Below, one piece after another: positions 45,398-57,115 of a stretch of DNA of 64,000 nt (positions within the stretch are counted from its first letter, which is position 1; each line of letters opens with the position of its first letter). This stretch comes from Tricholoma matsutake. Taxonomy: Eukaryota > Basidiomycota > Agaricomycetes > Agaricales > Tricholomataceae. The translations under genes and the position numbers were made by a program. The notes under the pieces were generated by a model. It did no database searches and had not been told where the DNA came from. It saw nothing but the letters and a program-made list of their open reading frames with translations. The stretch spans positions 5,270,001 to 5,334,000 of the forward strand of contig AP026545.1 in NCBI GenBank assembly GCA_026075535.2, given 5' to 3'.

Positions 45398-46649
45398 CAT
45401 GTACACGACTGGCAAATTGCTCTCCGATGGCTAGCACCAGCTGCTCCAAATGCATGGCTTCTTCTTGCATAGTTGTAGTCAAAACACCATAAAAATGGCT
45501 GTGCAGGCCAAGAGCTATGAACAGCAGCAGAATTGTCTACAATGAAGTCTAACACAAAATGTCAGTTTTGGGACACAGTGTTCCAATGTGCTTCCCTTAC
45601 TGGCTTCCCCTTCCCCTTCTGATTCCTCAACATCACTATCGCGTTGAGCCTCTGCCTCCAAGTCCAGAAAAGACAATGCTAACTTTCATGTTTCGTGTCG
45701 AAAATTAAGCAAGCAGTACCAGTCATGATTTCGAGACTTACATACCTTTGAACGTTTAGTCGAACATTTCTGCATAAGTGTGTGCGGCCCCACAAGAGTT
45801 TTTGAAGTTGCAGCACAGATACTGTACCCTGTATGTCAAAATGATCAGTAGAGGGGGAAAGCTATAACAGAGGTAAACAAACTCAACTTAAGCGCGACAG
45901 GACAGAAGTTGCCATAGCGCCCAGCTTATGTTGATGCAACATTATTTCTAAAGCCTCTTTCCAACTCTTCCACTTATGATCACCATGTTACACACACACC
46001 ATCGCTACCCTCCCCCCATGCCTCTCCTCCCTCCATTCCATACCTCTTCCCTTGCGCATTCTCTCCCTCAATTGCGTACCTCCCTCTCTTTGTGTACCCC
46101 CCTTCCTTTCACGCCTCTCTCCTCGTTTGCATACCTTGACTTGGTGGGATGCAATGACACACCTGTTGGGCTCATGTGAGGTTGGCATATCCCAGAACCA
46201 GAGGCTGAAAGACCAAGGCCTGCAGCAGCGCTTCAGTCGAAGCTGGGGATGGGCGAAGCATAGTAACGAGTCACGGGGTTGAGCAAGGCAAACAATTTTG
46301 TGCTTGTGCATATTTTTGTTTCTCCTGTTTCATCATAGCTGATTATTCGTTTCTGTCTTCTTGTCGATAGTCCTCTTCTCCTCATGCCTCCCTGCTGTGC
46401 CTCCCCCTCCCTTTTGTGCCTCTCCCATCCCTTCTGTATCTTTCCCCTCCTGTACCTGTCGTAACATTTACTATGTTATCTCTGTTCTCTTATAAGTTAT
46501 ATTTCATTTTGTTATGTGCCTCTCCCATCCCTTCTGTACCATTCCCCTCCTCTACCTCTCATAACTATCTCTGTTCTGTTATAAGTTATATTTTGTTTTG
46601 TTATGATTTACCCATATCAATGTCTTATGTAAGATATAATCTCAAGATA
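45398..46649. repeat. spacer with a 100-bp tandem duplication
   Basis: 45398-45530 continues the disrupted minus-strand sequence described at 39016. From about 45530 to 46400 I see no supported gene. Between 46416 and 46610 a unit of 100 bp beginning gtgcctctcccatcccttct occurs twice (46416 and 46516), ending in ataagttatatttygttttg. The C/T-rich composition generates spurious ORFs. Confidence 0.55.
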
Positions 46650-48300
46650 TGATGACATATGCGGCAACTAACACTTTTCAGTTGCCAGAAATGATGTCAT
46701 TCTTGTCAGACCCAAACGATTTCTGTAGGCATAGCTTCCTGTCCCGCTGCAGTGCACTCTCAAGGTTCCCACATAGAACCCCAAATATCCATCACTTGAC
46801 AGTATGTCTAGCTTATAGAAGATATAGTCCCCATGATATCTGAGCTGGACAGGACAACTCGAGCCCAAAACCAGGCGGCGGCTCATCCTGGACCTGCAGT
46901 AGGCTCCCATATTGACTCTTCTGATATTCCAGGTGAGTTGCTGTTACTCACCAGGGCTAATCTGACCACTCCATAGTCTCTACCACATGAACTGGACCCA
47001 TCATTGGTGCTTGTTGAATGGTTTGAACCACATGCTAATATGGATCTGCAATCGGCTGAAACCACGCCTGAAATGAAGGATCTTCTTCCTGCACCCTGCC
47101 CGCTGCCACTCCCCCTGTGTTTGGGTTTGCATCAGCCCTGGGTCCCATGCATGCACATCCCACCCATGAAGCTGCGCATGCCCATACCCATGCCTAGGCC
47201 AAGTCACGGTATGCTGGTCTTGTCTGTCTGAGGGGACGTGGGCATGGAGAGGACTTTTCCCGCTGTATTCTGTTGCTATTACCGGACTAGTTGTGACACT
47301 GCAGTTTGGTTAGGATAGAATACCCATTTCGTCACAAAGCTCCTATTTCTATTTCCTGAAAGGAGACCAATGTCTCACTTAAGTTTCTCCTGCACTCCAA
47401 GCATCACCCTTCACATTATGTTGCCGTATCCCAAGAACATTACCTCAGGTTTACATTCCATCAGACTTCTGCACTGGGACTTGTGCCTGCCGCCACTGTC
47501 TTCGGTAGAATCTCATCCTCTGATCAGCCAGGGTCATGGAAGAGTCATTGTTATGTTGCAAGATACCAGCATAGAAGCCATGGCTAGCAACCTCGATGCT
47601 GCATTGGAGATGGAAGTGCCTGCTACCAAGAATGGAGGATATGCCAAATGGAGAAGTTCTGATCATGATCAAGAATGAAAAAGGTGAGCAGGTCCTCAAA
47701 CTCCACTCTGGCATGGTTCGCTGTATCTGTTTCATCCAGGGTTCTATATTTTGCATCCAAGTGACAAGGACTACTTGCTAGTGAGAAACATCAAGGATGA
47801 TGGAGATCCCTACAAGGACAAGATCAAATTGTGGGCCACAGCCAAGTAAGTCTGCTTCGGATGCCCATTTGATTCTGTACTCATGGTCAACAAGGAATGA
47901 GCATGATGCTGAACTGATTGCCTGCCTGGTTGATGTACGAGAAGCCATCCTCGGGTCTCCCAAGGATATGACCGACCAGAAGTCAAGGTTTGACAAGAAG
48001 ACTTCCCATTACATGGGGGGTCTCAGCTTTGAATGGAGCCCCCACACCATCCACACATGAAAGGGCAAGTGGTTCTATGGTCTTGCAATCACATTCCAAG
48101 AGCCTAGATTGTTGGATGCTCCAAGCACAGGCTCAAAGTTTGGTACTGGGATGGATGAAGGCATATGTCTGCAAAAGGATATGTTAGAAGTGGGTTACTG
48201 TACTCATTGGTGATGTCGATGCTTGCTGACACCCCTATGCTGCTAGCTTGGTGCCATGGTATCAATGAAAGGTTTGGAGTGAGGACCAAAAGGTTTGGTT
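46650..48300 (+). pseudogene. degenerate spliced ORFs, family not recognised (5' part)
   Basis: Several short coding-like stretches on the plus strand are separated by intron-like gaps, for example the donor gtgagttgctg at 46933 with an acceptor at about 46977. Pieces such as HPSDKDYLLVRNIKDDGDPY (about 47753-47815) read like protein, but the frame is repeatedly broken between 47820 and 48290. I do not recognise the family. It is probably the 5' part of the same unit as the ORFs at 48295-50128. Confidence 0.3.
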
Positions 48301-48876
48301 GAAATGATGTGTAAACAGGCTGTCTTTTCCAACATCCCTCGAATCAGCACTGTTGAAAATGTTTGTTACCCCGCTTTCCAGCTCAATATTGCAGCTGCCA
48401 TTTGTGATCAGCCAAAATCAGGTGTGTTGTTTCCTCTTCAGACCGGCACACCTTTTTACCTTGTCTCTTCAGTTGAAGTGTTCAAATGGTTGCTAGAGAG
48501 GGTGGCTGGTTCTCACATAGACGGTAGTGATTCCTCTGCATGTCCAACTGCCATGTTCAACCTGAGCAAACCTCACCCGGATGTCAAAGAAGAGCTGTTT
48601 AGCATATTGGACTGGGGTATAACCTGGGTTTTAGAAGAGTTCTCAACAATCTATTTTTCTGGACTCCACTTTCATGGTGGTAGCCAGCCCTTTTACTGCA
48701 CACCTCGAACTGACACCACCTTGATCTACAACTGCCTTACTCTAATAGCATACCCTCCAAATGAGTCATTCAATGGCACCAGTTCAATGGCATTTGCATC
48801 TTTGCCAGATGGGAAGTTGCTCAAGAGTTACCAAGAGATGCGATTACCTGTGTTTGTGCTGAAGATTACTTTCTGA
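48295..48876 (+). CDS. unrecognised protein segment, probable exon of a lineage-specific gene
   Basis: An open frame of 193 codons with protein-like composition: MFNLSKPHPDVKEELFSILD, then a Trp- and aromatic-rich stretch with WVLEEFSTIYFSGLHFHGG and YNCLTLIAYPPNESFNGTSS. I have a general memory of such IYFSGLHFHGG-type sequences as multicopy hypothetical proteins of mushrooms, with no assigned function. It ends near an intron-like gap before the next ORF at 48906. Without the flanking exons the true borders are unknown, and it may be part of a decayed gene. Confidence 0.4.
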   Translation: MVEMMCKQAVFSNIPRISTVENVCYPAFQLNIAAAICDQPKSGVLFPLQTGTPFYLVSSVEVFKWLLERVAGSHIDGSDSSACPTAMFNLSKPHPDVKEELFSILDWGITWVLEEFSTIYFSGLHFHGGSQPFYCTPRTDTTLIYNCLTLIAYPPNESFNGTSSMAFASLPDGKLLKSYQEMRLPVFVLKITF

Positions 48877-48905
48877 GTGTCAAACTAACTAACGATAACA
48901 GTATC

Positions 48906-49319
48906 ATGGGCCAACCCACACCCCATTCTTGCACTCAGGCGACATTCACAAAAGACGGATGTTGCATTATGGACACTGATGATTATATCAACTTCATGGT
49001 CCACTCTTTCATGCAGCCAATGACATACTACATCAGTCAGACAGATCCTAAACAGTTGTTAAGATTCAATCACGACACATTCTTTTCCAGTTTCTCCTAT
49101 GTGAATGACAAATGCGAATATATAGCTCTTCAACAGTCTGCCTATCACCCCAGTTGGAGTGGGAATGACACAAAGATTGGGACAGTATACAAGGAATGGT
49201 TGGAGGATCTGTCAGAAGATGCATTGAGGGTGCTCCACAACTCAGACTCAGGATCCAAAGCTCCATATGCAAATGAGATATTACTTTCTGCTAAGGAAGA
49301 ATGGGATGCACAACTATGA
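48906..49319 (+). CDS. unrecognised protein segment following 48295-48876
   Basis: The frame carries DTDDYINFMVHSFMQPMTYY and a hydrophilic C-terminus (KEWLEDLSEDALRVLHNSDS). It is on the same strand and lies 30 bp beyond the preceding ORF, so both are probably one protein, joined by an intron around 48850-48902 or separated by a frame defect. No known domain is visible. Downstream, 49320-49440 has several stops. Confidence 0.35.
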   Translation: MGQPTPHSCTQATFTKDGCCIMDTDDYINFMVHSFMQPMTYYISQTDPKQLLRFNHDTFFSSFSYVNDKCEYIALQQSAYHPSWSGNDTKIGTVYKEWLEDLSEDALRVLHNSDSGSKAPYANEILLSAKEEWDAQL

Positions 49320-49443
49320 GAAACATCCATGTCAATCCCAATCTGTGCAGTCACAGAAGCTATATCTCCATGGACTGTAATTGGGGGATGACCAGGGGCA
49401 AGAAAAGGTCTGATTTCGATCTGTTCTGAGCTACATAACACTT

Positions 49444-50333
49444 ATGCTCTGCACAGGAATAGTAGATCATCTACGGAACCCAGATAAGGAGACTTATGCT
49501 AAGGATCTCGTGAAAACAAAATTTAAAGTCAAGAAACATGACTGGGTCAAACATTATACTGGTAAGTACCTGGCTGTGTCAGTTGTACACATATTATAAC
49601 ATGATTTGAAATCATTTAGCCAAGAAGAAGAGCAGCACTGGTAGAAGTAGCAAGCCACCAAAGAAGAAACAGCGAACAGACAACGGCTCGGATGGAGATG
49701 AGAACAAACCAGATGAGGATGAGGAATGCTCTTCTGTGGGATCTGATGACAACAATGAGAAGGTGGCAACATTTCTCAAAGATCTAGATGCCATCTCCAA
49801 GACATCACACAACCATGGCAGCGGGCGCAAGCCTGGTCTTTGGTCAGGTAAGATGCTACATCAGTGGATTATATACAATTTATATATTTTATCAGGCAAG
49901 AAAAATATCTGGAAGTCCAATAAGAAGGGGGCTCGAACTGAAGATGAAGATGAAGACAGGATGGAGGATAGCCGAGCAGACACTGATGATTACATCAATG
50001 AGGACAGCACAGATGAAGACCCTGATGGCATGCCAATCACTGGTTGCGATGCAAACAGTCTGGCCCCATCTCCACGTCATAAATTCATTGGGGTAGTCAT
50101 CACTACACTGCCCCCTAAAGGTTTGTAGACTGAGTGTGGTACAATATGTGATACTTAGTATGAAATGCAGAGCACAGAATTGATAGGGGAGAGAATGATA
50201 TGGACATTCAAGTTGACAACAATAGTATGTATCCAACATGTGGCAGTGAATGATGGTTTATCTTATTCTTCTTTTCAGCTATGCAACCAGATGTGCCTTG
50301 CATCACAGAAAGAAATCGATGGATGGATGGTGA
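49444..50333 (+). pseudogene. acidic C-terminal exons of the unrecognised gene, cut by gypsy C
   Basis: Exons are separated by well-formed introns: one from the gtaagtacc donor at about 49561 to ...catttag at about 49620, one from gtaagatgc at 49848 to ...atcag at about 49895. The product is rich in Lys, then Asp/Glu: KPPKKKQRTDNGSDGDENKP, KKGARTEDEDEDRMEDSRAD and DSTDEDPDGMPITG. A last exon starts near 50279 and is broken at 50334 by the LTR of gypsy C. Nuclear or chromatin association would fit the composition, but this is only inference. Confidence 0.4.
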
Positions 50334-50949
50334 TGTAAGGGCAACCTTATGATCAGAGTCCTAAGAACTCAATACTTGCAAGGGAAAACCAAAGTTTAGA
50401 TTCAATAACTATTGAACAAGGAAAAGACCCATACCTTGCAAGGGAAAACCAAAGAGAAAACTCTAAGGAGTCCAGTGCAAGGCTGAAATATATATATGGA
50501 AGGCATGCGACGTTCTAAAATACTTGGAGCCTCTTCCATCCTAGCACTAATTCAGATCCAGGGTCATGTTCCCATTTGGGGAGATGGCCATCAATCAGTG
50601 ATAGTGTCCACATCAGGCCATGCTTGGTAAGTGGTGTCCACATCAGGCCATGATTGGTAATGGTGTGCGAAGACATCCTCGATCATTTCCACAGGCGCAA
50701 CAATTGTGCAACTGGTTTGCACAAAGGTGCAAACTGTGACAACGGTTTGTGCAGGGGTATTGACTGCAAGAATGGTGAGAGTACAACAGGGGCTGATGGA
50801 TTGACATATCAGGATGTTTGTAGATGGTTGGCGCAAAAGGCGCCTCGTTGCACAAAAGGCGCTTTGTTGCGTGAACATTTGCGGGTGTGTGGAAACATTC
50901 GCAAATGTGTGCCAACCATTGTAGGGGCTTGTAAGGTGTTCCCCTTACA
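50334..50949 (-). repeat. 616-bp LTR of gypsy C
   Basis: The LTR starts TGTAAGGGGAACACC at 50949 (minus strand) and ends GGTTGCCCTTACA at 50334; the outer 8 bases are inverted copies. It is preceded in the sense of the element by the purine tract aaggggggggtga. It contains a tandem 34-bp repeat (tggtgtccacatcaggccat, 50604-50670) and a duplicated gcaagggaaaaccaaag block (50378 and 50436). It is longer than, and only partly similar to, the LTRs of A and B. Confidence 0.8.
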
Positions 50950-53159
50950 TCACCCCCCCCTTAAGGTGCAGTGTCCCGATGTGCAAAGTTCCATTGGTGT
51001 GAATATTGTGGTCGGAATCCCATCTGTCCAAAGGTAAGTGTGTTAACACATTTTGGGGCACTCGGATGAGCCCTGTAGAAGTTTGTGATTAGTTTTGCAG
51101 CATCGAGATCCTCCTCTGGAATCCATGAATTCTCTTCGTGCCCATAACCTCTCCATCTGACCAGATACTGCAACTTCCTACCCTTCATCCTGCTGTCCAG
51201 CACCTCATCCACCTTGTACCTCTCCTCTCCCCTATGAACCCCACGACACCACTCTGAAACTATTTCAATCGACTTCGATTGACTTTGAACCACTTTGAAC
51301 AATATCGCAGCACTTCAAATGCCTTCGGCTGCCATACACCTATCGCACCGCCCTTCGGATACACACAGCACACCTTGTAGGAGTTAGTGCGTCACATATC
51401 GAGCACCACTGGACATGAGGAGACACAACGACGGGATTTTAGGATGCAATTGTGGCACTTTGACATCTTGATGATATATTGGATCAATGGGGACAGGTAC
51501 CAGTGATAGATCATGCCTCTAGACATTTCCCTTCTTATCTTCTTTCATTTATTCTATGATTTGCAAAGATTCTCTATTGTTTTATATCTTGCCTCATGTA
51601 TTCCTCATGTTTTATTTCCTTTTTAGTATCACTTCTCCCAAACATATATAGCCTTGTACTAGCTACTTAGAAAGACAGAATACATTATCCTCTCACACCA
51701 ATCGTCTGATTTAAGAGCTATTCTCTTGAGTCCAAGCGTCTTGACTTAGTCTCGAAATTCAGTGTTTTACGCCGAATTTCCTCAAACTCCTTGTACTAGC
51801 TTCTCGAAACTATCGCATATCGTCTATCCTCTCTCAACACCTTTCTACATCCTCATAGTCTATCCTCAGCCACCATCGAAGGCATCTTCATCTTCTATAA
51901 AGGCCTTTGAACTTCTACAAACATCATTGCACCTCTTTGAACTTCATTGCACCTCTTTGAACTTCATTGCACCTCTTTGAATACTCTTCGAACTTCATTA
52001 AATTTCCCTTGAACATTATCACAGCACTTTGTATGCCCTCGATTGTTATTGAACTTCTCTTGAACGTCATTGCAACACTTCAAATACTTTCAAACCTCAT
52101 TGAACTTCATCGCACCTCATCGCACCTCTTTGAACTTCATCGCACACCCTTTAGAGTCGTTTTCATACCCCTGGTTTACAGCGGTGATATTTAGTACCAC
52201 CTTGCAACCTTCCTCTAACTAGCATTATACCATTTGAGCCCTTATAGTGGGTTTTGTTTGGGTTTCCTGGTCAGGTATCATCACCACAGATGTCTGCCAG
52301 TGTCAACGAAGAAGGGGGAGTGCTGGGTGGATGAGTGGACATGGTTATTGTATGCAAATTTGCCCAGAGGGAGCAGAGTGTCCCAATCATTTTGGCGCTC
52401 ATTCACAAAAATGTGGATGTACTGCTCGAGCTCCTGATTGACTCGTTCGGTCTGCCCATCGGACTGTGGGTGATACACTGTGGATGCCAAAATGGTAATC
52501 CCCAACAAGCAATACAATTTGCGCATGAATTGCACTACGAACTGCGGTCCCCAATCCAAGAGCATCGATTTTGGGAGGCCATGAAGCTTCCACACATTCT
52601 GCAAGTACAATCGTGCCGATCCCAGCACTGTAACGGTGGTGTGAGTGGGTATGAAATGGCTGTGCTTGCTCACCGAGTCTACCACCACCATCGTCGCATC
52701 GAAGCCATGGAGTCTGGAAGTTTGGTGATGAAATCAACACTTACCACATCCCAGCAATTTTTGGGGATTGGGAGGGGGTGTAGTTCACCAAAAGGTCAGC
52801 GCTTCTGTGCCTTTGTGCGAAGACACAGATCACAGGCCTTACAGTACTGACCGACAAAGCGCAACATGTTTGGCCACCAGTAATTGCATGAGATGAGTTT
52901 GAGTGTTTTCCAGTGCCCTGCATGTCCACCAGTCTTGGAGTCATGATGCTGTTCAGTGATTCTGCATCGTAAGTCTGGTATGAGACATAAATGCAATCAC
53001 AAAACCTCCATAATCCATCCTCCTCTGTCCACTCCGAGCTTTGCAATGTCTTGCCCTTGGCCCTATCCAACTCCTTCATCGCTAGTACCACCGCATCTTC
53101 GCTCTTTCCATCCCGAACCCCCTTTTGCACTTGCGCAAGATATTTCACTCCACTCCTTC
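50950..53159 (-). pseudogene. gypsy C: chromodomain and integrase fragments split by an insertion
   Basis: On the minus strand, 53159-52281 encodes the tether and integrase (WEVLKL-like HAGHWKTLKLISCNYWWPNM, KACDLCLRTKAQK, ILASTVYHPQSDGQTERVNQ), with several frame changes. About 950 bp of unrelated DNA (51303-52270) follow, and the chromodomain is at 51302-50961 (YLVRWRGYGHEENSWIPEED). The integrase retains the CGA arginine where A and B have TGA. RT and everything upstream is missing; the LINE poly(A) tract joins directly at 53160. Confidence 0.82.
51303..52270. repeat. inserted block with degenerate ttgaacttcatcgcacctc repeats
   Basis: The block separates the integrase and chromodomain pieces of gypsy C. 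From about 51890 to 52150 it consists of imperfect copies of a unit near 20 bp, tgaacttcattgcacctctt, with interspersed variants. No terminal repeat or target duplication could be fixed, and no ORF is credible. Confidence 0.5.
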
Positions 53160-53446
53160 TTTTTTTTTTTTTTTTTTTTACATCCAATTTGTTCTCCATT
53201 GTGGCGAACCATATGTAAGAGAGTAAATATATGCAGTGATGTTTCTATGTGCGAGTCTCCTTCCAAGTTTCCTTCCTTCATCATCAGCTTGGAGGTGCCA
53301 CATAGTGGTACTTGAAGTGCTGTTGGTGCTATAAAAGATGGTTCGAAGACCAGGTTTGGGTTTTTTGTGTGGGTGGTTGATTTGCCTCGGTATGATCTAT
53401 CGTTCTGGTTTCCTTCCTCTCCTCCCCCTATGTGCTCTTTCTACAC

Positions 53447-54699
53447 TTATCTCTGTCGTCTCTCTCCCTGTGGTTCTTCGGCTAGTGTTGGTAGATCTCC
53501 AAAAGTATTGTGGAAGTGTCCTGTTTCAGCTACAAATTTGAATAGTGCACGTAGAGTTCTGGGTGGGGTGAGTAGTTTTGTGATGTTGATGTCTCTTCCG
53601 CCTGTGTTGCTGCGCAACATTTGTCTGGCTTCTTGATGTGCTGGGCAGTGTAGCAGGAAGTGTTGTATTGATTCTTTGCCTTGTTGACAAGCTGGGCATA
53701 TTGGTGAGTCACTTTTCCCTATGCGGTGTAAATGCTTAGCTAGTGGGGTGTGTCCTGTCCACAGTTGCATGAGGATACTGGCAAGCTTTCTCGGTAGGTT
53801 GGTGATTAGCTTGATGTATTTGTCGGATGGGGTTGTAGGGTCAGTCTTTTTCATCCATTCGAAGTGGGGTGACTTTTGCCATAACTTCTGCACCCTGCAT
53901 TTGAGTTTTTCATTGTAGGCCCACTTCATTGCTGACTTGCTGTATGGTAGCCCCTTTCTTAGGTGCCTCGGCAACTCGCTCCTGTCACTACTTCCCTCTG
54001 TTATCACTTTTTTAGCCTGCTCATCTGCTTGTTTGTTTCCATCTGCTCCCTTATGTCCTGGTACCCACTTGATTTGGAGACGTATCCCACTGTGTTTCTT
54101 CTTGAGTGCCTCGATGCATTCGTGGAATGTGTCAAAGATGTGGTGACCTGAAGTGGGGTTGGTTAGCTGGGTGGCAGTAATCGAGGCTTGGTTGTCTATA
54201 TAGAAAATGGCCGACCGTACTCCCCACTTGTTGGAGATTAATTTAGTTCCTAAGACTGCGCCTATGCCTTCCCCTTCGTAGACTGTGTGGTGACATTGTA
54301 AGCCTAGCTGGTACCGTAAACTGGGTTTCATCCTTCCATTCTGATAGAGGATGGCTGCTGCCCCAATTTTTCCTTCCATGCCCAATTCATCTGTGAATAC
54401 CTTGACATCTGCTCTGTCCTGTTGCAGGTTTTCCAATGCCTCATCGACATTGTTTGCGATGTGTGTGGAGATTTTTGGCTTCCATTTTGTGTCGAACCTG
54501 ACTGCCTTGATGGTCTCGATGCCTTGTGGTTGTATGCTGAACCTGTGCATGAGGTCATGTAAGGGTGTCAGATGGCACTTTACTAGTGTTTTTGCTGCAT
54601 TGGCGATGGGTTTATGGAGGGGATGTGTTTCAGGTAGGGTTGCTAAACGGATGGCTGCTCAGTGGCAGTGTTTTTCGACAAGTAACTGAAATGGGATTA
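53447..54699 (-). pseudogene. LINE RNase H domain and zinc finger
   Basis: The main frame of 367 codons begins at 54550 and is preceded by a TGA near 54660. RNase H residues are in VFTDELGMEGKIGAAA (first Asp; the usual Gly-Ser is Glu-Leu), GEGIGAVLG, FYIDNQASITA and GADGNKQADEQAK. The C-terminal finger is CPACQQGKESIQHFLLHCPA, typical of this LINE group. The domain itself is open, so the decay lies mostly upstream. Confidence 0.85.
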
Positions 54700-55800
54700 G
54701 GTTAGCCATGACTTCTAAGGTGTCCGTTGCTGTGGTTTTCATGGCTCCTGTGATCATGATTGCGGCTTGTCTCTGTATGGATGCTAGCTTGTTTATGATA
54801 GCGCAATTGTTGCCGTTGTCCTTTGCTTGTTTACCTGCATTCTGTTGTGGGGTGAGGAAAACATCAGTGGCGTATAGCATGCGGGGGACTGCGATGGAGA
54901 GGTATAGCTGCCATGTATATTTTGCATTGATTCCCTGCAATGCTTGTGCTAATCTGCTGAACTGGATAGCCAGTCTTGTCCTTTGGCGAGTGCAGCTGCG
55001 CACTGCCCCTTCCAGTTCAGTTTGTTGTCCATCATCACACCTAAAAATTTACTTGTTTCTTTTGATGGTATGCATTGGTCACCTAATATGAGAGCTCGCT
55101 GCAGCATTTGTACTCTCTTCTTTGGATTCAGTTGGTGCGGGATGAGTTTCCTTGAGATATCCAGGAGTTGGAATTTTTTGATACCGAATTCGCAATTGTG
55201 GTTCTTCGCCCACTCAAAGATCCCGCCTGGCCGATTCATGATGTTCTGCAGCTTTTCGTGAGTCTCTGAGAAGTCTTTACCTATGACTATAATTACCGCA
55301 TCATCAACAAATAATAGTACCCATTCGCCTATCCTGAGGATTGGGATGTCTAGGAGGTCCGAGTTGTATATGAGGTAGCAGATGCCCAAATATGGGTCAC
55401 CCTGGTCCAACCCATTTTCCACCATGAAGGTAGTTGTTTCAAAGTCATCGAAGCCCAGGGTCGTGTGGCAGTTTCCCAGTCATCTTACCATCCAATCTGT
55501 GTATTCTTGAGGTATTCCTCTCTTCCTCATGTTGTGTATGAGGCAGTTGATATCTATGCTGGGGAAGGCACCTTTAACATCAAGGAAGAGGGTGGAAGCA
55601 ACTTGCCCTTTTCTCCATGCATCCTTCACTATTTTTGTTAGCATGTGTATTGAGTCCATTGTGGTGCGTCCTGGTCTTGTGCCGAAATGGTTTGCTGGGA
55701 TGATGTTGTGTTTCTTGCACATGGTGATCACCCCTCTCAGTGACTTTACTCCTATATATATGGAGTAGCTGAAGGTGGCTTTTGCCCATTGATGATGAAC
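54700..55800 (-). pseudogene. LINE reverse transcriptase, truncated and frameshifted
   Basis: Pieces in different frames show NHFGTRPGRTTMDSIHML, LFLDVKGAFPSIDINCLIHN, MVENGLDQGDPYLGICYLIY and the catalytic FVDD in WVLLFVDDAVIIVIG, followed by LGVMMDNKLNWKGQ. These are the standard RT blocks in order. A TGA lies after TDWMVR (about 55480), the frame shifts near 54960 and again at about 55780. The N-terminal endonuclease is absent. Confidence 0.83.
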
Positions 55801-57042
55801 CAGCTAACATGGGCCCATGGGTTGCTGTAGCTCATGTTACAAGGATGGGCTCATCTTCAGTGCATGTTCCATGCAAATAGAGTGGGCCTATGAGGTTTCT
55901 GCCAGGGTGCAGGAGACCATGGATGGTAGGTGGGCCCATGGGTATTTACTAGTGTACATTAGACCATGAATGGTGGGTGGGCCCTAGGGTTGCTTGGGTA
56001 TCAAATACTAATAAATACATAATCATAGCATGTGCAATAAATAATACAGTGGAAAACATATATAGAAGGCATGGGAATAAACATCAGAATCATGGATCAG
56101 GTGAATGCATGGATCGGGTGAATATACGGATCGGATGGATATGCAAAAAATGGATCTGGTGGGATCGTGTAGGTATGGGTTAAATGAAGATATCAAATAA
56201 TTGAGTAGAACAGAGGTAGACCAAGGATTACAGCAGACCTGTTAAGGAACAGCTGGCTTACAGAACGGGTGGGAATACCACATGGATGAGAATACAGAAC
56301 GGATGGGAATGCTGAATGGGTAGGAATAGGGAATTGATAGAAATATTGAGCGGATGGGACTACAGAACTGGGAATACAGAACGGGTGGGAATATGGAATG
56401 GGTGGGAATATGGAATGGGTGGGAATATGGAATGGGTGGGAATATGGAATGGGTGGAAATACGGAACAGATGGGAATATGGAACAGGTAGGAATATGGAA
56501 CGAATAAAAATATTGAACAGAAGGGAATACAGAAGAGGTAGGAATATAGAACGGATCGGGTGAATATACGGATCGGGTGAATATATGGATCAGGTGAATA
56601 TATGGATCGGGTGAATATACAGATCGGGTGAATATACAGATCGGGTGAATATACGGATCGGGTGAATATACCTATCGGGTGGATATACAGATCAGGTGGG
56701 ATATCAAACTGATTATTTGGGCTAGATACAGAATGAGTAATGATACAGCATGTAACATAAGGGTTAAACGAATAGAATCATGTAATGGGAAGAATTACTG
56801 CACAACATCAAGGGATATCCTGCTGGGGTTCTTTTGATGCTGAAGTCTGTCGTTCGAATTGTTCCAGAGCACATCGAGCCATTCAGCCAAGTTTTGATGA
56901 AGTCAGATCAGATGGAAGACAATAAAATTGTGGAATAGAATCTACTTGTATAAGATCATATGCTTGTTACAATACAAGACTATTCTAATGTGTTAGTCCA
57001 CTGAATGACTGTCAGCCTCAAATTTCTGCAGGCAATCCTTCA
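55801..57042. repeat. two adjacent 17-bp minisatellites and flanking repeats
   Basis: From 55820 to 55990 near-copies of gaccatgratggtrggtgggccc occur. From about 56373 to 56560 a 17-bp unit gggaatatggaatgggt is repeated, first almost perfectly and then with drift. From about 56548 to 56695 a different 17-bp unit, gaatatacggatcgggt, is repeated about nine times. The rest up to 57042 holds no gene that I can support. Confidence 0.75.
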
Positions 57043-57115
57043 TTATATCAATGCTAGTCCCAATGAGCATCTGAGCTTGCAGCACCTGCGACAGGAGTGT
57101 AGTCTTTCATCACCG

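Larger units (their letters stand above)
53160..55800 (-). mobile_element. non-LTR retrotransposon (LINE) with RT, RNase H and poly(A) tail
   Basis: On the minus strand the order is reverse transcriptase, RNase H, 3' untranslated region and a 20-nt A tract, seen as T at 53160-53179 on the plus strand. There are no LTRs. The arrangement with RNase H and a terminal CCHC-like finger resembles fungal Tad-type LINEs. The 5' end is truncated within or just before RT, around 55800, as is common for LINEs. It inserted at or next to the remnant of gypsy C. Confidence 0.85.

Noticed and set aside
50654..51037. Cys-rich plus-strand ORF in the 50.7 kb region (repeated Cys-Asn-Asn)
   Set aside because: It lies within the LTR of gypsy C and follows its short internal repeats.
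53063..53284. Lysine-rich protein start (KKKKKK) at 53.2 kb
   Set aside because: The lysines are translation of the LINE poly(A) tract joined to gypsy C; not a nuclear localisation signal.
56360..56700. CRISPR-like array
   Set aside because: The units are contiguous without unique spacers, and the organism is a eukaryote.
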